The notes under the pieces: model-generated
What the model was told of the DNA's origin: nothing
The model's input: the letters and a program-made list of their open reading frames with translations, nothing else
The model's database searches: none
Made by a program: the position numbers and the translations under genes
Source: Neobittarella massiliensis (ex Bilen et al. 2018)
GTDB taxonomy: Bacteria; Bacillota; Clostridia; Oscillospirales; Ruminococcaceae
Direction: 5' to 3'
DNA: 64,000 nt
Assembly (NCBI RefSeq): GCF_900289145.1
Contig: NZ_OKQO01000002.1
Coordinates: 124,001 to 188,000, forward strand
Shown: piece by piece, positions 7,315-14,660 of the stretch
Layout of the letters: every line of letters begins with the position of its first letter
Position numbering within the stretch: the stretch's first letter is position 1

Positions 7315-7845
7315 CTGAATACGCCCAACAACCGGCGCAAACGCGCCTCGATACAAAAAATACAGGCCGCCTTTATACAGTTGCTGCAGCACACCGAGCT
7401 CGATAAGATCACCGTCACCGCCGTCTGTCAGATCGCCGGTGTCAACCGCACCACTTTTTACGCCAGCTATCTCGATATCTTCGATCTGGCCGACGCCGTG
7501 CAAAAAGAACTGGAGCGGCAGGTGGCCGAGCTGTATCAAGATGAGCGGGAGCAAAAGTATAACAGCAACGACTTTTACAAGCTCTTTTGTCACATCTATC
7601 AAAATCAGCTTTTTTACCAGACGTATTTTAAGCTCGAGCACCCGGGCAGCACCGGCGCGCTCGGGGTCGCCGAGTACGATACCCGCCAGGCAGCCGCCTA
7701 CTACGGCGACCGCTATATCGATTACCATATCGAGTTTTTTCGGCACGGCCTCAACGCCATCATCAAAAAGTGGCTGCAAAACGGCTGCCGCGAGACCCCG
7801 CAGCAAATGGCCGAGATCCTGCGGGCCGAGTACGGTCCCAAGTAG
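7315..7845 (+). CDS. TetR-family transcriptional regulator with probable CTG start
   Basis: The N-terminal HTH is of TetR type: NNRRKRASIQKIQAAFIQLL, then ITVTAVCQIAGVNRTTFYA with the recognition helix, then SYLDIFDLADAV. A helical ligand domain follows, 176 residues in all. No ATG, GTG or TTG gives the full HTH. The in-frame CTG at 7315-7317 sits six bases after GGAG of a strong SD (7301-7308) and restores the complete first helix. A TTG at 7381 would delete the basic N-terminus and half of helix 1. It is divergent to the three-gene membrane operon and probably controls it and itself. Confidence 0.85.
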   Translation: MNTPNNRRKRASIQKIQAAFIQLLQHTELDKITVTAVCQIAGVNRTTFYASYLDIFDLADAVQKELERQVAELYQDEREQKYNSNDFYKLFCHIYQNQLFYQTYFKLEHPGSTGALGVAEYDTRQAAAYYGDRYIDYHIEFFRHGLNAIIKKWLQNGCRETPQQMAEILRAEYGPK

Positions 7846-7903
7846 CGGTGGGCGGCCTGTTTTATGCCGCCCCGGCTGTTTTCGGCACTGCAGGCGCCCG
7901 CCC

Positions 7904-7949
7904 AAAAAAGAGAGCGGACACAACTTCAGCTGTGTCCGCTCTCTTTTTT
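7904..7949. terminator. Bidirectional terminator between TetR gene and sdaAA
   Basis: A perfect 19-bp stem, 7904-7922 with 7931-7949, has an eight-base loop and A-tract/T-tract flanks on both sides. It serves both converging transcripts. Confidence 0.88.
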
Positions 7950-7987
7950 TGTAACATAAGGCTTAAAATGCTGCCGGGTGTGCCGGC

Positions 7988-8860
7988 CTACTCGCCAAAC
8001 ACCTGCTTTTTCATCCGCAGGCCGGTCGGGGTGGTGGCCACGCCTCCCTTGGCGGTCTCCCGCAGCGACTCGGGCAGCAGTCTGCCCACCTTGCGCATGG
8101 CGCTCACCACCTCGTCAAACGGTATCTGGCTCTTAATGCCCGCCATCGACAGGTCGCTGCACAAGATCGCGTTCACCACGCCCGAGGCGTTGCGCTTGGC
8201 GCAGGGGATCTCCACCAGTCCGGCCACCGGGTCGCACACCAGCCCCATCACGTTCTTGATGGCGATGGCCGCCGCCGACAGGCACTTCTCGGCGTCGCCG
8301 CCGCGCAGCTCGACCAGCGCCGCCGCCGCCATGGCCGCGGCCGAGCCGCACTCGGCCTGGCAGCCGCCTTCAGCGCCCGATACCGTGGCGTTGCGGGCAA
8401 TGATCATCCCCACGTAGCTGGCCGCGGCAAAGGCCTTTAGCAGCTGCTCGTCGCTGGCGCCGAGCTGTTCGGCCACTGCAAACAGCGCCCCCGGCACGAT
8501 CCCGCACGACCCGGCGGTAGGGCAGGCCACAATGGCTCCCATCGAGGTGTTCACCTCAAAGCACGACAGCGCATACGCCACCGCCTTGGCAGTGGGGCCG
8601 CCCAGCAGCGGTGCGCCCTGCTGCAAAAAACTATTTAGCAAACTGGCGTCGCCCCCGGTCAGTCCGCTCACCGAAGGCACCGGCTGCTTTAGCGTGGCGC
8701 GGCAGGCCTTTTCCATCACCGCCCGCCGCCGGGCCAATTTGGCAAACACCAGCTCGCGGCTGCACTCGCTGTTTTGCATCTCCTCTTCTATGGCTACCTC
8801 AGCTATCGTCTTGCCGGTCTGCGCGCAGTGCGCCGCCAGCTCATGACCGTATCTAAACAC
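7988..8860 (-). CDS. sdaAA: L-serine dehydratase, alpha subunit (iron-sulfur)
   Basis: This is the catalytic subunit of the oxygen-sensitive [4Fe-4S] L-serine deaminase, converting serine to pyruvate and ammonia. At 290 residues it has full family length. It shows the conserved CPTAGSCG cysteine motif (about residue 112-119), the Gly/Ala-rich substrate segment GGCQAECGSAAAMAAAALVE and the later CDPVAGLVEIPCAKRN cysteines that complete the cluster environment. It starts with GTG at 8860 behind GGGAGG. It is the second gene after sdaAB with a 22-base gap, so the two are cotranscribed on the minus strand. Confidence 0.95.
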   Translation of the reverse strand: MFRYGHELAAHCAQTGKTIAEVAIEEEMQNSECSRELVFAKLARRRAVMEKACRATLKQPVPSVSGLTGGDASLLNSFLQQGAPLLGGPTAKAVAYALSCFEVNTSMGAIVACPTAGSCGIVPGALFAVAEQLGASDEQLLKAFAAASYVGMIIARNATVSGAEGGCQAECGSAAAMAAAALVELRGGDAEKCLSAAAIAIKNVMGLVCDPVAGLVEIPCAKRNASGVVNAILCSDLSMAGIKSQIPFDEVVSAMRKVGRLLPESLRETAKGGVATTPTGLRMKKQVFGE

Positions 8861-8882
8861 GCTGTATCCTCCCTTAAAGGCT

Positions 8883-9557
8883 TTAAAACTTGTCCATGGT
8901 CAGCACGTCGACCATGTGCTCTAGCTGCCCGATCTTCTCCACCACGTCGCCATCCACCAGCGTATCGGTCTCAATAATGGCGGTGGCCAGCTTGCCCTTC
9001 TGGCTGCGCGCCAGGTTGATGGTCACGATATTGACCTCCGCGTCCGAAATGCACGACACCACATTTTTGATCACGCCCACTTTATCGTGGTGCTTGGTCA
9101 CAATGGTCGGGTACTCGCCGGTTATGCCGGTGTCAAAGCCGTCGATGCCGATAATGCGCACCGCGCCCCCCCCCACCGAGCACCCGGTCAGCACGTGGCG
9201 TATACCGCCGGCGTCGGTCAACTCCACCTGTACGGTATTGGGGTGTACCTCGCCCAGGTCGGCCTCGGTAAATTTTACCTCTATGCCCCGCTGCCGGCAG
9301 ATCTCCAGGGCGTTTTTTATGTCCGGGTCGTCCGTCTGCATGCCCAACACGCCGGCGGCCAGCGCCCGGTCCGAGCCGTGCCCCTTATAGGTGCTGGCAA
9401 ACGAGCCGTGCAGCCTGAATACCGCCTTTACCACCGGTGCCGTACACAGCATGCCGGCCGCGCGCCCAATGCGCAGCGCCCCCGCCGTGTGCGAGCTCGA
9501 GGGCCCGATCATGATGGGCCCCAAAATATCAAAGAGGCTGGTGCTGGAACTGTCCAT
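8883..9557 (-). CDS. sdaAB: L-serine dehydratase, beta subunit
   Basis: This regulatory subunit partners SdaAA. The N-terminal serine-dehydratase beta domain carries the typical FDILGPIMIGPSSSHTAGA. A C-terminal ACT domain (about residues 150-220; VGVIKNVVSCISDAEVNIVT) fits allosteric serine sensing. The length of 224 residues is normal. ATG 9557 has AAAGGAG eight bases upstream. It is the first gene of the sdaAB-sdaAA operon with a clear promoter at 9676-9704. Confidence 0.95.
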   Translation of the reverse strand: MDSSSTSLFDILGPIMIGPSSSHTAGALRIGRAAGMLCTAPVVKAVFRLHGSFASTYKGHGSDRALAAGVLGMQTDDPDIKNALEICRQRGIEVKFTEADLGEVHPNTVQVELTDAGGIRHVLTGCSVGGGAVRIIGIDGFDTGITGEYPTIVTKHHDKVGVIKNVVSCISDAEVNIVTINLARSQKGKLATAIIETDTLVDGDVVEKIGQLEHMVDVLTMDKF

Positions 9558-9675
9558 GACAATACTCCTTTTTGCAACGTCTTGCCGCGCTCAGGCCGCT
9601 CGCCGGCTCTTTTTTTTGCCGCCGAGCCGGATCTGTGCGCCGCCAAAACCGTATTTTCCCGTACCTGTACCTTAT

Positions 9676-9704
9676 ATTATCCAAAATGACCGGGCGAAAG
9701 TCAA
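9676..9704 (-). promoter_or_regulatory. Promoter of sdaAB-sdaAA
   Basis: On the minus strand: TTGACT (9704-9699), 17-base spacer, GATAAT (9681-9676). The transcript would begin near 9669, leaving an untranslated leader of about 110 bases. Confidence 0.7.
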
Positions 9705-9812
9705 CTAAAAAGGGCCTACATATCGGGCGGGGCGCATACATTGTAAAAGCGGCGTGCTTTTTGCCAAAACAGCGGGACAAGATACCGCCAATAGGGGAGG
9801 GAGATCTATCCG

Positions 9813-10103
9813 ATGATCAGCAGTTTTTACGACTTGAAAAACAAAGACGTCATCAGTATATCCGACGGCGTCAAACTGGGAGAGGTGTGCGACCTGGAGT
9901 TCGACGGCGACACCGCCCAGATAACCGCCCTGATCTTGTTTGGCCGGCTCAAATTTTTCGGCCTTTTGGGCCGCACACCAGACATCATCATCAAGTGGGG
10001 CGACATTCAGAAGATCGGCCGCGACACGGTGCTGGTACACTATACAGAGCAGCCCCAGCTGCGCAAAAAAAAGAGCGGGATGCTGGACAAATTTTTCAGT
10101 TGA
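9813..10103 (+). CDS. ylmC: PRC-barrel protein, YlmC/YmxH family
   Basis: A 96-residue PRC-barrel protein of the YlmC/YmxH type, a family widespread in spore-forming Firmicutes with no firmly assigned biochemical role. The barrel signature is visible: SSFYDLKNKDVISISDG, LGEVCDLEFDGDT and GRTPDIIIKWGDIQKIG. It ends in a basic tail (RKKKSGMLDKFF). ATG 9813 has GGGAGGGAG upstream. It lies alone before the rpsB promoter. Confidence 0.85.
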   Translation: MISSFYDLKNKDVISISDGVKLGEVCDLEFDGDTAQITALILFGRLKFFGLLGRTPDIIIKWGDIQKIGRDTVLVHYTEQPQLRKKKSGMLDKFFS

Positions 10104-10107
10104 CCCG

Positions 10108-10136
10108 TTGCATTTTACCGGTACACATGCTATACT
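10108..10136 (+). promoter_or_regulatory. Extended −10 promoter of rpsB-tsf
   Basis: TTGCAT (10108-10113), 17-base spacer, TATACT (10131-10136) preceded by TGC, giving an extended −10. The start near 10143 leaves a leader of about 140 bases before rpsB, long enough for ribosomal-protein feedback, though no known leader motif is recognised. Confidence 0.65.
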
Positions 10137-10283
10137 ACCAAAGTACTGTTCTGATTTATGGCAAACTTGCCAGGTCAGGCAAAAATAAAACACACGCTGT
10201 ACAGCCACAGAAGGTGCCCGCAACAGCAGGGTCTTCGCTGTGGAGGAAATACAGCGGCGGAAAAACCTAGGAGGAAAAATTCT

Positions 10284-11006
10284 ATGGCAGCAGTATCCAT
10301 GAAACAGCTACTCGAGGCCGGCGTGCACTTTGGCCACCAGACCAGAAGATGGAACCCCAAAATGGCTCCCTACATCTTCACCGAGAGAAACGGCATCTAC
10401 ATCATCGACCTGCAAAAGACGGTCAAAAAACTGGATGAGGCCTATAACTTCGTCCGCTCGGTAGCCGAGCAGGGCGACAGCGTGCTGTTCGTCGGCACCA
10501 AAAAACAGGCGCAGGAATCCATCCGCGACGAGGCCACCAGAGCTGGCGTGCACTATGTCAACGCCCGTTGGCTGGGCGGTATGCTCACCAACTTCCGCAC
10601 CATCCGCAAGCGCATCGACCGCCTGTATCAGCTCAATAATATGAAAGAGGACGGCACCTTTGATCTGCTGCCCAAAAAAGAGGTCATCAAACTGAACCTC
10701 GAAATCGAGCGCCTCGAGAAATTCCTGGGCGGTGTCAAGACCATGGAGCGTCTGCCCGGCGCCCTGTTCATTGTCGATCCCAGAAAAGAGAAGATCGCCG
10801 TGTCCGAGGCCAAGAAGCTGCACATTCCCATCGTGGCCATCGTCGACACCAACTGCGACCCCGACGACATCGACTATGTCATCCCCGGCAACGACGACGC
10901 CATCCGCGCGGTCAAACTCATCTCCGGCGCTATGGCCAACGCCTACCTCGAGGGCCGTCAGGGCGAGCAGGTAGAAGACGCTGCCGCCGAAGAAGCCGAG
11001 GCATAA
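10284..11006 (+). CDS. rpsB: 30S ribosomal protein S2 (uS2)
   Basis: A component of the 30S subunit, needed for S1/bS21 association and translation initiation. The 240-residue sequence begins [20 protein letters not shown] and contains [23 protein letters not shown] and [12 protein letters not shown], all diagnostic. ATG 10284 has a perfect AGGAGG seven bases or so ahead. The acidic C-terminal tail ([10 protein letters not shown]) is typical of Clostridia. It is first in an operon with tsf. Confidence 0.98.
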   Translation: MAAVSMKQLLEAGVHFGHQTRRWNPKMAPYIFTERNGIYIIDLQKTVKKLDEAYNFVRSVAEQGDSVLFVGTKKQAQESIRDEATRAGVHYVNARWLGGMLTNFRTIRKRIDRLYQLNNMKEDGTFDLLPKKEVIKLNLEIERLEKFLGGVKTMERLPGALFIVDPRKEKIAVSEAKKLHIPIVAIVDTNCDPDDIDYVIPGNDDAIRAVKLISGAMANAYLEGRQGEQVEDAAAEEAEA

Positions 11007-11028
11007 GCTTACTCAATTTTAAATAATA

Positions 11029-11068
11029 AGCAGAGTGCCCGCGCAGTACAGTTTGCACGGGCACTGCT
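11029..11068 (+). promoter_or_regulatory. Intercistronic hairpin between rpsB and tsf
   Basis: The arms AGCAGAGTGCCCG (11029-11041) and CGGGCACTGCT (about 11058-11068) pair with a two-base bulge. No T-tract follows. This suggests an attenuator or RNA-processing site that adjusts S2 against EF-Ts output rather than a full stop. Confidence 0.5.
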
Positions 11069-11098
11069 TGGATAGACTAGATTTAGGAGGAACCAAAA

Positions 11099-12007
11099 AT
11101 GGCATTTACCGCCAAAGACGTAAAAGAGCTGCGCGAAAAGACCGGCTGCGGCATGATGGACTGCAAGAAGGCCCTCACCGAGGCCGAGGGCGACATGGAC
11201 AAAGCCATCGAGCTGCTGCGTGAAAAAGGCCTGGCCGCCGCCGCCAAAAAGTCCGGCCGCATCGCCGCCGACGGCCTGGTGTACGCCTATGTGGACGACG
11301 TGAACAAAGTGGGCGTCGTCATCGAGGTCAACAGCGAGACCGATTTCGTGGCCAAAAACGCCGAGTTCCAGGCCTTTGTCGACACCTGCGCCAAGACCGT
11401 GGCTCAGAAAAACCCCGCCGACGTGGCTGCCCTGATGGCCGAGAAGGCCGTCGACAGCGACATGACCGTCGAGGAGATGCTCCGCGAGAAGATCCTCACC
11501 ATCGGCGAAAATCTTATCATCCGCCGTTTTGCCCGCTTCGAGGGCGATGTCGTCACCTACATCCACGGCGGCGGCACCCACGGCGTCATGGTGCTGTTCG
11601 ACACCGATCTGGCCGGCAAGCCCGAGTTTGCCGCCTACGGCAAAGATGTCGCCATGCAGATCGCCGCGGCCAACCCCACCTTCGTGCGCAAGGAAGAGGT
11701 CCCCGCCGAGCAGGTCGAGAAAGAAAAAGAGATCCTCAAAGTACAGGCTCTCAATGAGGGCAAGCCCGCCAACATCGCCGAGAAGATGGTCATGGGCCGC
11801 ATCAACAAGTTCTTTAAAGAGGTCTGCCTGTTAGAGCAGCCCTTCGTCAAAGATCAGGATCTGACGGTCGCCAAATACACCCAGAACACCGCCAAAGAGC
11901 TGGGTGGCAAGATCGAGATCGTCAAGTTCGTCCGCTTTGAAAAAGGCGAAGGCATCGAGAAGCGTCAGGACGATCTGGCCGCCGAAGTTGCCAAAATGGT
12001 AAAATAG
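11099..12007 (+). CDS. tsf: Translation elongation factor Ts
   Basis: The guanine-nucleotide exchange factor for EF-Tu. At 302 residues it is full length. The N-terminal UBA-like domain reads [20 protein letters not shown], followed by the conserved [15 protein letters not shown] and the core dimerisation domain. ATG 11099 follows AGGAGG. A strong terminator closes the rpsB-tsf operon. Confidence 0.98.
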   Translation: MAFTAKDVKELREKTGCGMMDCKKALTEAEGDMDKAIELLREKGLAAAAKKSGRIAADGLVYAYVDDVNKVGVVIEVNSETDFVAKNAEFQAFVDTCAKTVAQKNPADVAALMAEKAVDSDMTVEEMLREKILTIGENLIIRRFARFEGDVVTYIHGGGTHGVMVLFDTDLAGKPEFAAYGKDVAMQIAAANPTFVRKEEVPAEQVEKEKEILKVQALNEGKPANIAEKMVMGRINKFFKEVCLLEQPFVKDQDLTVAKYTQNTAKELGGKIEIVKFVRFEKGEGIEKRQDDLAAEVAKMVK

Positions 12008-12037
12008 ATCAGTCGTCTCGTCTTGTGGCGATCTTAG

Positions 12038-12079
12038 GTGCAGGCCGCTCTCTGCGTAGAGAGCGGCCTGCACTTTTTT
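12038..12079 (+). terminator. Intrinsic terminator of rpsB-tsf
   Basis: A perfect 16-bp GC-rich stem (12038-12053 with 12058-12073), loop GCGT, followed by six T residues. Confidence 0.93.
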
Positions 12080-12331
12080 GCACGATCCGATAAAAAATCA
12101 GCGAAAAAAGGCCTGTTTTTACAGTTTGTTCACAATTTGATCGATGGGAAAGTAGAGAAAGACGGTAAAATTTTACCTGGTTTTTAATGATTTATCACCA
12201 AAAAATCACCTCTGCCTCAACGTAAAATTACAAAACTCTTAAATTTTACCGATTCTTATAGAATTCTTGCGCCGTTTTGTGTAAAATTGAGAAGATATCG
12301 GTGTATTTATTCGACAATAGGAGTCTTCTCT
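12080..12331 (+). promoter_or_regulatory. AT-rich control region of the first LTA-synthase-like gene
   Basis: About 250 bases of AT-rich sequence without an ORF. It contains the 14-bp palindrome GGTAAAATTTTACC at 12164-12177 and further GTAAAATT-type blocks near 12225, 12240 (inverted) and 12280. The best −10 candidate is TAAAAT near 12281-12286. I cannot fix a −35 box with confidence. The repeated blocks may bind a regulator, since similar blocks recur before the second paralog. Confidence 0.45.
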
Positions 12332-14428
12332 ATGAGTTTTCGTTTCAATAAAAAACGCAGCCTGTACGCGCTGCCCATCACCGCTGCACTGCTGGCGGGC
12401 CTGCTGCTGCTCGGCAACGTTTTCGTTAACGAGAACGGCAACCTGCGGCGCATGCACTACATTGCCTGCTTTATCTTTGCCGTGCTCATCGGGCTGGCGC
12501 TCACTTTCGACTGGAACATCGGCGAAAAGCTGCAAAAGCACGTGGTGCACAGCTGTCTGTTTTTGTCCCCACTGGCCGCGTTCTGCATCATCGAGATCTT
12601 TAACGACAACAATCCCTTCGAGATAAAGCCCGGCGCGATCGTGCTCAACTACCTGTGGTTTTTAGTGCTCCACCTCCTGGTCTATGCACTGTCGAACCGC
12701 ATGCGGGTCACCGTTATCACCGTCAATGCGCTGGCTTTCATTCTGGGCGCCGCCTATCAGGCGGTGCTCACTTTCCGCGGCACCCCGGTGCTGCCCGGCG
12801 ACTTGCTGGTGCTGGGCATCGCCATGGATGTGGCCGGCGGCTACAGCTATAAAGTCACCGATCTTTTGGTGCTGGCCGTGCTGGTGCTGGCGTTTGTCAT
12901 CATCCTCGCGATCAAGCTGTGCCAAGTCAAGGTGCGCGAAAAGCTCTGGCACCGCGCCGCGCTGGCGCTGGCGGCGCCGCTCTTTGCACTGCTTTTTTAC
13001 GCCACCCCGCTCATGGACTGGATGGGTCTCAGCTTTACGCTGTGGCAGCCGGCCAAGCAGTACCAGCGCAACGGTGTAGTCACCTATTTTGCCATGAATC
13101 TAAAGTACATCTCCATCAAAGAGCCAGAGGAGTACTCAGCTGAAAAGGCCCAGCAGATCATCAAAAACGGCGACTATAAATCCGATACGGCCAAAGCCAG
13201 CAAAAAGAGCCCCAACGTCATCGCTATCATGAACGAGACCTTCTCCGATCTGGGGGTGGTAGGTGACCTGCAGACCGATCAGGATTACATGCCTTTTGTG
13301 CGCGGCTTAAAAGAAAACACCGTCAAAGGCACGCTCTATGTGCCGGTCAAAGGTGCCGGCACCTGCAACACCGAGTTCGAGTTCATCACCGGCAACAGCA
13401 TGTCGCATCTCTCGCCCGGCGTGTACCCCTATCAGCAGTACATAGAAGAGCCCACCGACTCGCTGGCCTCTATCTTAAAAGAGCAGGGCTACACCACCTC
13501 AGCCATCCACCCCTATTACCCCGAGGGGTGGAACCGCGAGAACGTCTACCCGCTGCTGGGCTTCGATCGCTTCTACAGCATCTACGACTTCGAAAAGCAG
13601 GAGACCCCGCCCGAGAAGATCCGCGACTATATCAGCGACCGCGAGAGCTACCGCAAGATCATCGACCTGTACGAGAGCCGTATGCCCGGCGAAAAGATGT
13701 TCGTGTTTAACGTGACCATGCAAAATCACGGCGGCTATAACTACAGCGATTACGAGCCCACCGTGCACATCACCAAACCAGAAGGCACCTACGACGACGC
13801 TGAGCAGTACCTCTCGCTCATCAAGGAGTCGGACACCGCCTTCCAGGAACTGGTCAATTACTTCAGCCAGCAGGAGGAGCCGACGATCATCCTGATGTTC
13901 GGCGATCACCAGCCCAAACTGCAGACCAAATTTTTTGAAAAGCTCATGGGTAAGAGCTTAGACGACCTCACCATCGAGGAGACCCAAAAGCTCTACGAGG
14001 TGCCTTTTGTGATCTGGGCCAATTACGATATCGAGGAGCAGGAGATCGCGCGCATCAGCACCAACTACCTCTCCAGTCTGCTGCTCAAAACTGCGGGCCT
14101 CAAATTGCCGGCCTACAACAAGTTCCTCCTAAACCTGTACAAAGAGTTCCCGGTCATCGACTCCACCGGCATCATCGACAAAAATGGTCAGTACTACGCC
14201 GTGGGCGATCCGGGCACCGACAATCCGCTGCTGGACGAGTACAGCATTCTGCAGTATAACAATCTCTTTGACCCCAAAAACAAGCTCAAAGGCGTATTTG
14301 CCTTAAAAGTCAAGAAAGAGGATCCGCCGGCCGACTTGGGTAGCAGTTCCACACAGAGCAGCGATGCCGGCCCAACGTCTCCCGACACGCAGCAGACCAG
14401 CTCAGAAAATACCGCTGCCGCCGCATGA
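12332..14428 (+). CDS. LTA-synthase-family sulfatase-fold membrane protein (paralog 1)
   Basis: This is a phosphoglycerol-transferase-type enzyme of the LtaS family, expected to build glycerol-phosphate polymer on the outer face of the membrane. It has 698 residues. The N-terminal half carries about five membrane segments (residues about 13-240). The extracellular alkaline-phosphatase-fold domain follows: metal-ligand Glu region IAIMNETFSD (about 299), predicted nucleophile Thr344 in GAGTCNTEFEF, and metal-binding FGDHQP with Asp525 and His526. The last 40 residues are Ser/Thr/Gln-rich and probably unstructured. ATG 12332 has AGGAG upstream. It stands between tsf and pyrH, where most relatives have nothing. 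Confidence 0.88.
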   Translation: MSFRFNKKRSLYALPITAALLAGLLLLGNVFVNENGNLRRMHYIACFIFAVLIGLALTFDWNIGEKLQKHVVHSCLFLSPLAAFCIIEIFNDNNPFEIKPGAIVLNYLWFLVLHLLVYALSNRMRVTVITVNALAFILGAAYQAVLTFRGTPVLPGDLLVLGIAMDVAGGYSYKVTDLLVLAVLVLAFVIILAIKLCQVKVREKLWHRAALALAAPLFALLFYATPLMDWMGLSFTLWQPAKQYQRNGVVTYFAMNLKYISIKEPEEYSAEKAQQIIKNGDYKSDTAKASKKSPNVIAIMNETFSDLGVVGDLQTDQDYMPFVRGLKENTVKGTLYVPVKGAGTCNTEFEFITGNSMSHLSPGVYPYQQYIEEPTDSLASILKEQGYTTSAIHPYYPEGWNRENVYPLLGFDRFYSIYDFEKQETPPEKIRDYISDRESYRKIIDLYESRMPGEKMFVFNVTMQNHGGYNYSDYEPTVHITKPEGTYDDAEQYLSLIKESDTAFQELVNYFSQQEEPTIILMFGDHQPKLQTKFFEKLMGKSLDDLTIEETQKLYEVPFVIWANYDIEEQEIARISTNYLSSLLLKTAGLKLPAYNKFLLNLYKEFPVIDSTGIIDKNGQYYAVGDPGTDNPLLDEYSILQYNNLFDPKNKLKGVFALKVKKEDPPADLGSSSTQSSDAGPTSPDTQQTSSENTAAAA

Positions 14429-14444
14429 AAAGAGCATTAATAAC

Positions 14445-14484
14445 AAAAAAACAGCTGCCTTTTATTTGGGTAGCTGTCTTTTTG
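14445..14484 (+). terminator. Terminator after LTA-synthase paralog 1
   Basis: The arms AAAAAACAGCT and AGCTGTCTTTTT flank a short weak loop; the stem is imperfect but ends in a T-run. Confidence 0.65.
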
Positions 14485-14540
14485 TGTAAAAATTCTGTGT
14501 AAATGGTAAAAATTTGTGAAATGTAATGGCCGTGTAACCC

Positions 14541-14569
14541 TTTTGTAAACTATTTTCATATGGTATACT
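14541..14569 (+). promoter_or_regulatory. Promoter of LTA-synthase paralog 2
   Basis: TTTTGT (14541-14546), 17-base spacer, TATACT (14564-14569). Just upstream lie several GTAAA/GGTAAAAATTT blocks resembling those before paralog 1. Confidence 0.55.
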
Positions 14570-14660
14570 AACTATCTAGTGAAGGAATGAAGAGTCTGGC
14601 TGAAACGCGGTCCTGTTTTGAGATACCAGTATGGCAATAAAGAGCATCAGGGGTGGATCC

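Noticed and set aside
10100-10136. TTGACC as −35 of the rpsB promoter
   Set aside because: Its spacing to TATACT is 25 bases; TTGCAT at 10108 gives 17 bases with an extended −10.
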